A stretch of 64,000 nucleotides of DNA from Nitrosospira multiformis (GTDB lineage: Bacteria; Pseudomonadota; Gammaproteobacteria; Burkholderiales; Nitrosomonadaceae). Position numbers and translations under genes: made by a program. Each line of letters starts with the position of its first letter. Position 1 is the first letter of the stretch. Below the pieces are notes generated by a model. The model saw nothing but the letters and a program-made list of their open reading frames with translations, made no database searches and was not told the DNA's origin. Where the stretch lies: contig JAFKJB010000003.1 of NCBI GenBank assembly GCA_017306155.1, positions 146,068-210,067 of the forward strand, in the 5' to 3' direction. Of this stretch, positions 10,601 to 17,929 are shown piece by piece.

Positions 10601-11859
10601 TGCAGCCGCCGATACCGGATGGCGTGGTAACGGACTGGAAAACGTTACGCGCGCCTGACGAACTGGACATGCTCGTCACCTCAAAAAACCATGATCTGAA
10701 AGCCGCCAGGATGTGGCAAGCGGAACCGGATGACTGGGTAATGGCGTTGATCAGTTTGCAAACGCAGGAAGGATTCCTGGGGGCCGGAAATTATGGAATT
10801 TCCCGTATGAATGGAGGGTTCGCCAGCCGTCCGGCCCTCGGGGTGGTTCCCAAAGGCCATTGGGGGCGCCGCTGGCAACGGGATATTGCGGCACTGTTGA
10901 GTAATCGGGACAAGATAGCCGAACACATGAGCCTCAGTGCTGAAAACGGTATCGGACTCTTGTGGGTGGTACCGTGGAGCGGCGAAAAGAGTCTGGCTTT
11001 TTCTTCCCTTGATCCTTTCTATATCGAGATCTGCCGCCGCATTCGCTTTATTTCACAGGCCAATGGCCTGGCGATCGGTGCAATCGCCACCGGTAGCAAA
11101 GTCCCTCGTGTCAAAGCAAAGGACCGCAACGGCGTTACAGGGGACCCGTGGATGCCTGTCGACATCACGGCTGGTAAGGCATTGACCATTACCGGTGAAG
11201 GATTTCATTATAAGTTAGCTGCTGAGCTGCTTTTTGGCAACAAATTCCTGCGCCCGATCGCGCAGGTGACCGGTGCAGCAGACGGAACGGAAGGCATAGC
11301 GGTACTTGCGCAAGGTGTGACGCGAGGTCAGGGCAAAACCGAGGGCTATCACGAACGGCGTATCCCTATCTCCCCAAAGGTTCGCGGACTGCTTTTGCAG
11401 AAAGAATTTGATCTTCTGGCAACCATCGCTGGTGAGCGCGTTGAGGCTATTGCAAAAATACGAGGCGTACTGTGGGCTGCCGTGGCTACCCTGTTCGAGC
11501 AGGGAACCGTGAAAGATAGGTTTTCAGACAGCGCAAAAAATAAAGCCAGCGACGTTACCGAATCCTTCGAACAAGGCGAGGACGCGCGCTTCTTTGAAGA
11601 ACTCAACGCGGAGATTGAATCCCGAGATCCTGATCGCACGCGCTTGCAGTGGCTTCTATCCATGGCAGAGCGCGCCGAAATCATACTGAAAAACACTTTT
11701 ATCGCCGGACCTCAAAGCGGCGAACGCCGTTACCGAGCCCGTTCTACCGCGATGGCCAGGTTTCATAGCGGCCTGCGAAGCAGCAAAACCATTCCTGCTC
11801 TCGCCGATTATTATCGTCGAATAACCACTAATAAAGAGGATGTTCATGAGCCTGTCTGA
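7642..11859 (+). CDS. cas3-cse1: Cas3-Cse1 (Cas8e) fusion of a type I-E CRISPR system
   Basis: One uninterrupted 1405-aa frame. Residues 1 to about 230 are the Cas3 HD nuclease (H72-D73 in FLHDIGKAN, then GHAGHG). Residues about 250-720 are the superfamily-2 helicase: Walker A ETGSGKTEA near 295-303, D436-E-V-H, the SAT motif in LLLSATLGS, and motif VI IGRLHRHP. From about residue 879 the sequence is a Cse1/Cas8e large subunit: SLLDEPLIHARLAHGG, FPALRPHQRHPWHAF, GNYGISRMNGGFASRP, and the C-terminal helical bundle. No separate cse1 exists in the operon. Cse1 recognises the PAM and Cas3 unwinds and degrades the target, so the fusion ties nuclease to Cascade. Such fusions are known in some I-E loci. 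Confidence 0.93.
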   Translation: MIPPTSAFGKLQRNEPGTVTAWHPLIDHMIDVASVFECLCACRSIRRSMERAARRALNECDIARLAALAFLHDIGKANSGFQAKRWKNPAEVPKGWPGHAGHGIEALTLFEPSSRLQHLLALLPIEEMDTWGEACYPLLIASISHHGRPLKNTTSDWNGIWKPVTGAYDPAIVLREIGERVVDCFPQAFKTNGKVLPDVPAFGHLFAGLVQLADWLGSDTDFFSYSEKGENRAVSAKERAQKAVSAIGLDADSWRNKLNIHVPSFTEAFGIAAPRPIQAAMTDDQLGPLVIVESETGSGKTEAALWRFIHLLRKGEIDSLYFALPTRVSASQIYNRVQAAVKNLWPENPPLIVRALPGYVNADGADAKQLPNFKVQWSDNPDDAKAHERWAAESSKRFLAAPIAVGTVDQALLGGLQVRHAHLRYAMLSRSLLVVDEVHASDAYMTVLMERLLQAHLNNGGHALLLSATLGSRARNRYLALSPDARRAATEAMSFDKACAVPYPAISDSRRVQAVDAAGYVKRVAWTTHDVIDEPSRIAQMAIDTAKEGAKVLVIRNTVAAAIATLTAIEENIPEASWLFSVNGTSTLHHSRFSRQDRPILDRAIEARLGKYRPPGSCIVVGTQTLEQSLDIDADVLITDLCPMDVLLQRIGRLHRHPANERPQAFQTAQAWILTPAGHDLDPLIAKPQHGLGMFRNGGGIYMDLRILEATQMLLHKHAATLIPDDNRYLVEMATHPEKLNDIQEKKGEKWQDIGQRIEGDTGARKTIGHLQALDVSQIFDEQQEFPNGVHIATRLGAQDRILNFNPYPPGPFGEPIKELPVRYHLLPRDLPPDVLPSEIRQEKTSLTFHLGAVQFRYSRFGLERIDVTQSADSGDFLDASYSLLDEPLIHARLAHGGQSVRFSLPGLFMALVQDEVRDFPALRPHQRHPWHAFTVQIAAMALHQAGETQPFVTEQAWKDALLALTPEHPDGSAWCLISPHDKPAFMQPPIPDGVVTDWKTLRAPDELDMLVTSKNHDLKAARMWQAEPDDWVMALISLQTQEGFLGAGNYGISRMNGGFASRPALGVVPKGHWGRRWQRDIAALLSNRDKIAEHMSLSAENGIGLLWVVPWSGEKSLAFSSLDPFYIEICRRIRFISQANGLAIGAIATGSKVPRVKAKDRNGVTGDPWMPVDITAGKALTITGEGFHYKLAAELLFGNKFLRPIAQVTGAADGTEGIAVLAQGVTRGQGKTEGYHERRIPISPKVRGLLLQKEFDLLATIAGERVEAIAKIRGVLWAAVATLFEQGTVKDRFSDSAKNKASDVTESFEQGEDARFFEELNAEIESRDPDRTRLQWLLSMAERAEIILKNTFIAGPQSGERRYRARSTAMARFHSGLRSSKTIPALADYYRRITTNKEDVHEPV

Positions 11860-12436
11860 TGTTGCTCAATCGGCGCTGCCCGAAAAACAAATTAACGACA
11901 CGGCAGCTATCCCTCCCAGACAGGAGCAGTCAATCTCGCGCCTGGCACACGTCATTGCCCAGGCGGCTCGCTTTTCCGGTGATAAGCATGGGCTGGACAA
12001 TGGCGAACGGGCAGCACTGGCTCGGCTGGATCCCGATGGCGAAATCCGTCCTCATCAAGTGGCGGCGCTGTCGCGGGCGCTGATATATGCCGGTATTGAG
12101 CCGGATACGTTAAAACCCGAAGCGTGGCACGTGTGGGCGCTGATTGCGCACGGCATGGCTTTGGCCGGGCATGACGCAAGCCAAAATCTGGGACAGCAGC
12201 TCAGCAGTGCTGGAGTATCCGAATCTCGCGTTACCAAACTGCTCACCTCTCGCGGTGATGCCTTCCGTCAGATATTGCCACGACTGTTGCGGCTGCTTGC
12301 CAGCAAAGGGATTGCCGTTAACTGGTATGAGTTAGGCGGGCTGATACTCAATCAGGCACGCGACGAAGAAAAAGCTGAAGCCATACGGCTAAAAATCGCG
12401 GGACGGTTTTTTGCTGCTGAAGCAAAAAAAGATTGA
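11846..12436 (+). CDS. cse2: Cascade small subunit Cse2 (CasB)
   Basis: A 196-aa, mostly helical protein of the Cse2/CasB family, present as a dimer along the Cascade belly where it stabilises the R-loop. The conserved core is visible as GERAALARLDPDGEIRPHQVAALSRALIYAG and a later segment (RVTKLLTSRGDAFRQILPRLLRLLASKG). The start at 11846 is favoured over ATG 11840 because AAAGAGGA lies five bases before it. The start overlaps the fusion gene by 14 nt, indicating translational coupling. Its position straight after the Cse1 part is the canonical cse1-cse2 order, which supports the fusion call. Confidence 0.9.
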   Translation: MSLSDVAQSALPEKQINDTAAIPPRQEQSISRLAHVIAQAARFSGDKHGLDNGERAALARLDPDGEIRPHQVAALSRALIYAGIEPDTLKPEAWHVWALIAHGMALAGHDASQNLGQQLSSAGVSESRVTKLLTSRGDAFRQILPRLLRLLASKGIAVNWYELGGLILNQARDEEKAEAIRLKIAGRFFAAEAKKD

Positions 12437-12466
12437 AATATCAACCTTACAATTGGGAGACCCATA

Positions 12467-13666
12467 ATGCCACTGCCACGCTTCATTCAGATCCACACCC
12501 TGCACGCTTACCCCGCCGCACTGCTCAACCGCGACGATGCAGGTCTGGCAAAACGCTTGCCGTTGGGCGATGCCATCCGCACGCGGATTTCCTCGCAGTG
12601 CCTGAAACGGCACTGGCGCATGACAGATGATCAGTTTGGATTGTCACGCCTGGATGTACCGATGGCTGTCCGCTCGCGAGTCACGCTGGAGCTTATCAGC
12701 AGGCGCATTCAGGACAACGGCGTTCCCCCTGAGTTGGCGCAGGCTGCCGCAGAAGCACTGCGTGAGGCCGGCCTGCTGGATAAGGGCGGCAAGGATAAAA
12801 AGGGTGAAGATGCCCTCAAAACGGGGCAGGCAGTGTTAATGGGCAAGCCGGAAATTGACTATCTAGTGGCACGTTGCACTGAATTGGCTCAATCCAGTCC
12901 TGATGAAAAGTCGATCAAGACTGCGATTGGCAAAACACTAAAAAACGAACAGAAAAACATTGAGGCACTCAAGCATGGCAGCGGGCTCGAATCCGCCTTG
13001 TTTGGCCGTATGGTAACCTCGGATATTCTTGCCAGCCGGGAAGCCTCCATCTACGTTTCCCACGCCTTTACCGTCCATCAGGCACAGGTGGAAAACGATT
13101 ATTTCACGGTGGTGGATGATCTTTCGAGGGAAGCGGGCGAGTTGGGTTCCGCCGGTATTTTTGACACCGAACTTGCCTCAGGCCTCTATTACGGCTACGT
13201 AGTGGTCGATGTGCCGCAGTTGATTGAAAACCTGGAAGGCATCCCAGCCGAGGACTGTTTCGCCGAGACTACACGTCAGGAACGCCGCGAACTCGCGGGG
13301 CGCGTCGTGCAACATCTGGTACATCTGATCGCCACCGTCAGCCCTGGCGCAAAGCGAGGTTCTACCGCACCTTTCGATTGGGCGAAACTCGTGCTGGTGG
13401 AGGCGGGCGATTGGCAGCCACGCAGCCTGGCCGGTGCATTTCACGACGCGCTGCCGTTGGAGGATAAAATCGGCACAGGGAGCCTCCGGCAACGGGCGGC
13501 GGGGCGCATGGCGGCCGAAATCCAGGCGATGGATGAAGCTTATGGAGCGCCGCTTTCTCGCCGTTATCTGGCACTGGACCCTGTCAGTGTGCCAAGCGGC
13601 ACCCGTCATAATCTTGCGCAACTGGCAGAATGGGCAAGCAGTATCGTGCGGCAGGGAGTCTGTTGA
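12467..13666 (+). CDS. cas7e: Cascade backbone protein Cas7e (Cse4/CasC)
   Basis: A 399-aa Cse4/CasC protein, six copies of which form the crRNA-binding filament of type I-E Cascade. Family blocks are the N-terminal IQIHTLHAYPAALLNRDDAG (about residues 6-25), the thumb-region charged helix, HAFTVHQAQVENDYFTVVDD, and GIFDTELASGLYYGYVVVD. A GGGAG ribosome site precedes ATG 12467. The gene ends TGA at 13664-13666, immediately followed by the cas5e ATG, so the two are translationally linked. Confidence 0.93.
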   Translation: MPLPRFIQIHTLHAYPAALLNRDDAGLAKRLPLGDAIRTRISSQCLKRHWRMTDDQFGLSRLDVPMAVRSRVTLELISRRIQDNGVPPELAQAAAEALREAGLLDKGGKDKKGEDALKTGQAVLMGKPEIDYLVARCTELAQSSPDEKSIKTAIGKTLKNEQKNIEALKHGSGLESALFGRMVTSDILASREASIYVSHAFTVHQAQVENDYFTVVDDLSREAGELGSAGIFDTELASGLYYGYVVVDVPQLIENLEGIPAEDCFAETTRQERRELAGRVVQHLVHLIATVSPGAKRGSTAPFDWAKLVLVEAGDWQPRSLAGAFHDALPLEDKIGTGSLRQRAAGRMAAEIQAMDEAYGAPLSRRYLALDPVSVPSGTRHNLAQLAEWASSIVRQGVC

Positions 13667-14401
13667 ATGCCACGTCATCTTTTGTTGCAACTGGATGCGC
13701 CTCTTATCGCTTTTGGCGGTGAAACCATCGACAACTTTGGCGTTATCCGCGACTTCCCGGCGGTTTCCATGATTACCGGACTGCTCGCAAATGCGCTTGG
13801 CTGGCGGCGGGAGGAGAGTGCATTGCATGACCGGTTGCAGAACCGGCTGATAATTGGGTCACGTCTGAATACACCCGTGCAGCGCCTCACTGACTTTCAA
13901 ACCGCACAGTTGGGAAAAGATGACAAAGCCTGGACAACATGGGGTACACCGGAAGAAAGACGCGGAGGCGCAGACACTTATAAAGGGCCGCACTTACGCT
14001 ACCGTGACTATCACGCCGGGTTGAATGTTCTCGTCGCACTGCGTCTGGAACCTATGGAGGAAGTTCCCGCATTGGACGATCTTGCTCATGCACTGGATCA
14101 TCCTGCGCGCCCGCTGTTTATCGGCCGCAAATCCTGCTTACCCAACCGAAGGATTTTTGCCGGCTGGCAGGAAGCCGACAACGTGCTGCATGCCCTCCAA
14201 TCCGCCCGGTTCCCTGACGTGAGTAATGCCCCGTCCGTACGTATGCAGTGGCCCGAAGGCGAGGGCCGGCTTCCTGGAAATGGAGACCGCTTGATTGATC
14301 TGTGCGACGAGCGCAACTGGACCAGCGGTGTACACGGCGGCTGGAGGCCGGTCCGCGAGGGAAGCTTCATACCCCTGCTATCGGAAGGGGCGCAAACATG
14401 A
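13667..14401 (+). CDS. cas5e: Cascade subunit Cas5e (CasD)
   Basis: A 244-aa Cas5-family RAMP protein that caps the 5' handle of the crRNA. It starts with the characteristic MPRHLLLQLDAPLIAFGGE strand and continues with NFGVIRDFPAVSMITGLLAN, where I-E members usually show 'PTxSxLxGLL'. The block GPHLRYRDYHAGLNVLVALRL is also typical. The ATG abuts the cas7e stop, and its own stop overlaps the cas6e start as ATGA at 14398-14401. Confidence 0.92.
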   Translation: MPRHLLLQLDAPLIAFGGETIDNFGVIRDFPAVSMITGLLANALGWRREESALHDRLQNRLIIGSRLNTPVQRLTDFQTAQLGKDDKAWTTWGTPEERRGGADTYKGPHLRYRDYHAGLNVLVALRLEPMEEVPALDDLAHALDHPARPLFIGRKSCLPNRRIFAGWQEADNVLHALQSARFPDVSNAPSVRMQWPEGEGRLPGNGDRLIDLCDERNWTSGVHGGWRPVREGSFIPLLSEGAQT

Positions 14402-15126
14402 CCCTCAAATTGATGCGCTTGCAGCCTGATGTTGTATCCCTGACTGCCTGGGCAGTTCGCAACAACGTGTTATCGCCCGATGGCGATGATGGATATGCAT
14501 TGCACAGTTTGCTCAATAACGTATTTGGTGAACAGGCACCCAAACCCTTCCGTCATCTGGGTGGTGGGCAAGGATTGCTTGCCTATACATCGGCAGAACT
14601 CGAATCCCTGCGCTTGAGCGCAAGCTTGGCTACTCCTGATGCCGCGCGCGCATTGGGTCTGGATGAGTTGGACGCACGCCCGTTTCCTGATACATGGAAG
14701 GAGGGACAGAGCCTTGGGTTCGAAGTGAAGGTGCGGCCGGTGGTTCGAACTAAAGACGGCCGCGAACGGGACGTGTTTTTACATGCGGTTGGAGTTGCCT
14801 CATCAGTCGGCTCCAATGAAAGCAAGATAATACGGGCAGAAATCTATCGCGACTGGCTTGTAAAGCAGTTTGCGGGTGATGAGGCGGCGCAAATCATGCA
14901 TGCACAGATGGAATCGTTCTGTTTGACACATGTTTTGCGCAAGGAAAGCGCCCGAAATGATGGAAAACGCAGGTCACGCGCTGTTTCCGGGCCAAGCGTG
15001 GTTTTCAAAGGGCAATTACAAATTGGCAGTTCAGTTGCATTTACCAGACTGCTTGCGCGGGGCGTAGGACGACATCGGGCATTTGGTTTCGGCATGCTGT
15101 TGCTCAAACCTCCCGCTCTATGCTGA
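14398..15126 (+). CDS. cas6e: crRNA endoribonuclease Cas6e (CasE)
   Basis: A 242-aa Cas6e/Cse3 protein, which cuts the pre-crRNA at the base of the repeat hairpin and stays bound to it. His36 in DGYALHSLLNNVFG sits where Cas6e catalytic histidines usually lie. The C-terminus ends with the glycine-rich RNA-binding loop of RAMP proteins (ARGVGRHRAFGFGMLLL). The start is the ATG overlapping the cas5e stop; a longer in-frame start upstream would run back through cas5e and shows no family similarity. It overlaps cas1 by 7 nt. Confidence 0.92.
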   Translation: MTLKLMRLQPDVVSLTAWAVRNNVLSPDGDDGYALHSLLNNVFGEQAPKPFRHLGGGQGLLAYTSAELESLRLSASLATPDAARALGLDELDARPFPDTWKEGQSLGFEVKVRPVVRTKDGRERDVFLHAVGVASSVGSNESKIIRAEIYRDWLVKQFAGDEAAQIMHAQMESFCLTHVLRKESARNDGKRRSRAVSGPSVVFKGQLQIGSSVAFTRLLARGVGRHRAFGFGMLLLKPPALC

Positions 15127-16010
15127 AAGGCCGCCTGGGGCTTGAAACCGCCCGTATACCCCATGCCGATCGCCACGGTTTGATATGGTTGGACCGTGGG
15201 GAGCTTTGCGTAGTCGATGGCTGCCTCAATTTCCAGTCTGGCAAAAATACACCCTCACTGCAGATTCTTCAGCTACCTCATCAGGCAATATCGATGATAT
15301 TGCTGGGACCGGGCAGCAGCGTCACTCATGATGCGCTCCGCCTGCTGGCCCGGCACGGCACTTTAATGGCGGCAGTCGGAGTGGATGGCGTGCGCACCTA
15401 TACGGCCCCACCTCTCATGCCGGATCGCTCGGATGTGGCACGGCGGCAGGCGGAGTTGTGGGGAAGCCTACGACGGCGTATAAGTGTGGCGCGTCACATG
15501 TATGCATTACGATTAGGAGAGGTATTGCCGCATCGTGACCTGGATACTTTACGGGGGATTGAAGGCGCGCGTGTCAAGATGATTTATCGTCTCATGGCTG
15601 AAAAATATGACATTCAATGGAATGGCCGCCACTATGACCGGACAAATCCAAACGCTGCGGATATGCCAAACCAGGCGATCAATCATGCGGCTACTGCTGT
15701 GCAGGCTGCTGCCGCCATTGCCGTACAGTCATTGGCGGCTATTCCCCAACTCGGGTTTATTCACGAGGATTCAGGGCAGGCGTTTGTACTCGATATTGCA
15801 GATCTTTTCAGGGATTCCATAACGCTGCACATCGCTTTTTCGGCAGCAAAAAAGGCTGGGAACAGCGATGAAACAATAGATCGATTGGTAAGGCGTGAGG
15901 CAGCAGTAACCTTCAGAAAACAGGGAGTAATCCCCTCGATGATAGACAAAATCAAACAAGTCCTGCGTACCGAGGAGAAAAATGGCGCTGGTAGTGATAA
16001 TGACGCGTGA
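15120..16010 (+). CDS. cas1e: CRISPR integrase Cas1e
   Basis: A 296-aa type I-E Cas1. The metal-binding triad can be assigned: E148 in RGIEGARVK, H215 in LGFIHEDSG and D228 in VLDIADLF. The 13-residue H-to-D spacing matches E. coli Cas1. Cas1 dimers with Cas2 capture prespacers and integrate them at the leader end. An intact triad suggests that adaptation is possible. It overlaps cas6e and cas2e on either side. Confidence 0.95.
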   Translation: MLKGRLGLETARIPHADRHGLIWLDRGELCVVDGCLNFQSGKNTPSLQILQLPHQAISMILLGPGSSVTHDALRLLARHGTLMAAVGVDGVRTYTAPPLMPDRSDVARRQAELWGSLRRRISVARHMYALRLGEVLPHRDLDTLRGIEGARVKMIYRLMAEKYDIQWNGRHYDRTNPNAADMPNQAINHAATAVQAAAAIAVQSLAAIPQLGFIHEDSGQAFVLDIADLFRDSITLHIAFSAAKKAGNSDETIDRLVRREAAVTFRKQGVIPSMIDKIKQVLRTEEKNGAGSDNDA

Positions 16011-16272
16011 TGTTGCTTACCGTTATCGCGGGTTTCTTTCTTCGATAATGCTCGAGATTGCTCCAACCGTATATCTCTCTCCACGCATGAATCCCGGAGT
16101 AAGAGAAAGAGCGTGGGAAGTTCTCGCGGATTGGCACGAGGCCGAACCACAAGGAAGTATTGTCATGGTTTGGAGAGATACAAATGAAACCGGTGGAGTA
16201 GGCATAAAAAATTTAGGCAATCCCCCCTGCGAATTGATGGAAATTGATGGTATGTGGGTGAGCAAACGATAA
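15982..16272 (+). CDS. cas2e: CRISPR adaptation protein Cas2e
   Basis: A 96-aa protein of the I-E-type Cas2 (CasF) family, structural partner of Cas1. The opening MALVVIMTRDVAYRYRGFLS, the middle VYLSPRMNPGVRERAWEVL and the SIVMVWRDTNETGG strand are all typical of the Cas2e variant, which differs from classical Cas2. It starts 29 nt inside the 3' end of cas1. The array leader begins directly after its stop. Confidence 0.93.
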   Translation: MALVVIMTRDVAYRYRGFLSSIMLEIAPTVYLSPRMNPGVRERAWEVLADWHEAEPQGSIVMVWRDTNETGGVGIKNLGNPPCELMEIDGMWVSKR

Positions 16273-16344
16273 TGCAATTTGATCTTTAACAAAACGGATG
16301 ATTTTTAAATAATACTTTTGTAGCTCAGTAGCTTAACTACAAGA
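16273..16344 (+). promoter_or_regulatory. CRISPR leader
   Basis: A 72-bp AT-rich segment between cas2e and the first repeat, in the same position as the E. coli I-E leader. It contains TTTAAC (16285-16290) and TAATAC (16310-16315), possible but poorly spaced promoter elements. A TTGTAG/CTACAA inverted pair (16318-16323 and 16337-16342) sits just before repeat 1. I found no good IHF consensus. Confidence 0.65.
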
Positions 16345-16922
16345 GATTCCCCCGCACCTGCGGGGATAGACCCGCGAAACTCGCCACTCCCCGTTTGGCC
16401 ATGCAGATTCCCCCGCACCTGCGGGGATAGACCCGCAAGAAGCGCATCGAGGAAGTCGGCGGCGTCGATTCCCCCGCACCTGCGGGGATAGACCCTCGCT
16501 TGATGTTATGGTGTGATTCTAATGTGAGATTCCCCCGCACCTGCGGGGATAGACCCACTATGCGGAGCCTGGACAGCGGATACTCGATGATTCCCCCGCA
16601 CCTGCGGGGATAGACCCGAGAGTTTCACCACGACGATGGGTGGAGTGCCGATTCCCCCGCACCTGCGGGGATAGACCCCAGACCGCAAAGGCTCAGAAAG
16701 CCGCCATGCGGATTCCCCCGCACCTGCGGGGATAGACCCAAGCGCGTGGTGCTCTACAGCCCGACAGGTAGGATTCCCCCGCACCTGCGGGGATAGACCC
16801 GCTGCCCGATATGTATCCAAAGACAGGCGAAAGATTCCCCCGCACCTGCGGGGATAGACCGTAGTGCGTAGTGCCGTCCCAGCCCGTGCAGTAGATTCCC
16901 CCGCACCTGCGGGGATAAGACC
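16345..16922 (+). CRISPR. type I-E CRISPR array, 10 repeats and 9 spacers
   Basis: Repeats start at 16345, 16406, 16467, 16528, 16589, 16650, 16711, 16772, 16833 and 16894, an exact 61-bp period. The 28-bp repeat begins GATTCCCCCGC, has a CCCCGC/GCGGGG stem around ACCT, and ends GGGGATAGACC, as in E. coli-type I-E repeats. Spacers are 33 bp and all differ. The base right after the repeat is C in eight of nine units and G in the last. The distal repeat has an extra A (GGGGATAAGACC), which marks it as the old end. The leader is therefore on the cas2e side and transcription runs rightward. Confidence 0.98.
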
Positions 16923-16989
16923 GGGTGAATGAGGTCCTTTGGATAATGACATATCGATTAAGCCGGGCAGACAGTAAAAACAAAATTAC

Positions 16990-17017
16990 CTTTACTTTTG
17001 TATATACATATGTAAAG
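16990..17017. promoter_or_regulatory. near-perfect palindrome before brnTA, probable operator
   Basis: A 28-bp AT-rich element starts CTTTAC and ends GTAAAG. It is self-complementary apart from four positions and contains GTATATAC and TACATATGTA as perfect inner palindromes. It ends five bases before the brnT start. BrnA-type CopG/RHH antitoxins repress their own operon through such sites, so an operator role is likely but inferred. Confidence 0.6.
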
Positions 17018-17021
17018 TAGA

Positions 17022-17329
17022 ATGATGTTGATAGATGGATTTGACTGGGACCGGGAAACCGCGAGAAATTTAGAAAGCATGGTGTTTCCATTGCTGAAAT
17101 TGAGGGAGTTTTCAAAAGCCATCCCCACATTGCTCCTGACATCAGGCATTCAATAACAGAAGATCGTTATATTGCGATTGGCAGAAACAGGGAGAGCAGA
17201 CCGATTTTTGTGGCGTTTTCCATTCGAATGAAAGAAGGCAGAGTATTCATTCGGCCGATTAGCGCAAGATATATGCATCGTAAGGAAATTGAGAATTATG
17301 AAAAGGAAAATCCCAAAACTCAGGACTGA
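17022..17329 (+). pseudogene. brnT: BrnT-type ribonuclease toxin, frameshifted
   Basis: The frame from ATG 17022 gives GFDWD, the BrnT N-terminus. From about 17053 the family similarity continues in another frame: GNREKFRKHGVSIAEIEGVF, then EDRYIAIGR, RPIFVAFSIR and FIRPISARYMHRKEIENYE to the TGA at 17327-17329. A single missing base in GACCGGGAAA (17049-17058) explains the shift. BrnT is a RelE-fold RNase neutralised by BrnA. As read, the toxin would be lost after about ten residues. A sequencing error in the short C/G/A runs cannot be excluded. The end overlaps brnA by 32 nt. Confidence 0.75.
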
Positions 17330-17579
17330 TAAGGAAACGGAAGAATTCCTTGATCAGGATTTGTCCAATCTGGATTTTTCGCAGTTCAAACCAGTTCAGT
17401 TCGAGTTCCAGAAAAAGAATGTGCCAGTGAATTTGCGGATATCGCAAGCGATGCTGACTGCCATTAAGGAGGAAGCGGAAGAACGCGGCATTCCTTACAC
17501 CCGGCTTATGCGGGAAATGATTGAAAAGGAATTAAAAAAGCGACGACTCAAGGGCTGTAAAGCGGGTCAACCCTATTGA
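17298..17579 (+). CDS. brnA: BrnA-family antitoxin (ribbon-helix-helix)
   Basis: A 93-aa protein with the two-part BrnA layout. The N-terminal half (TDKETEEFLDQDLSNLDFSQ followed by KPVQFEF) is the toxin-binding region. The C-terminal half (VNLRISQAMLTAIKEEAEER, then GIPYTRLMREMIEKEL) is a CopG/Arc-like ribbon-helix-helix DNA-binding domain. ATG 17298 is preferred to an upstream in-frame TTG. The antitoxin is intact while the toxin frame is broken, a common decay state because an orphan antitoxin is harmless. Confidence 0.85.
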   Translation: MKRKIPKLRTDKETEEFLDQDLSNLDFSQFKPVQFEFQKKNVPVNLRISQAMLTAIKEEAEERGIPYTRLMREMIEKELKKRRLKGCKAGQPY

Positions 17580-17929
17580 ACAAGCATTCGTGCAGGCAAT
17601 AAATAACCCGCGACTAAGGCCGCAGAGATTTCTTGCGAAGATGCTGTGAATCGCTTCCGAAAACTACTGTTCCGGTCCAAGAAAATACACTGCAAACTGC
17701 TTCGCACCGCTTATGCTCCGCTGCAGGATCGGAAGGCCCGGAGAAACAAACATTATTTACAGATAAGTTCTCAAGGCTCGTAATATATAAGTAAATTATT
17801 ATGATAACAATCAAAACATGTGACTTTTATTTATAGTAATACTGGGTACAATGTTCCAATGTCATGAACGCATCAGGATGGAGTGACTTCCACTTCATCC
17901 ATTTCATTGGAGATTGGAGTCTACCTATC
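17580..17929. other. AT-rich intergenic stretch
   Basis: There is no convincing gene. A possible TACAAT -10 box (17847-17852) precedes the lipoprotein gene, but a matching -35 box is not at normal spacing. Confidence 0.35.

Noticed and set aside
14302-14397. Longer cas6e starting at 14302
   Set aside because: The added residues are the cas5e sequence read in another frame; family similarity starts at ATG 14398.
16273-16344. IHF-binding site in the leader as in E. coli
   Set aside because: The nearest match (minus strand around 16270-16285) lacks key consensus bases.
16337-17142. Minus-strand open frames across the CRISPR array with repeated GLSPQVRGN and YPRRCGGI motifs
   Set aside because: They are translations of the 61-bp repeat-spacer units, not proteins.
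17614-17814. Minus-strand frame of 66 codons downstream of brnA
   Set aside because: No ribosome site, no recognisable content, and base composition like the surrounding spacer.
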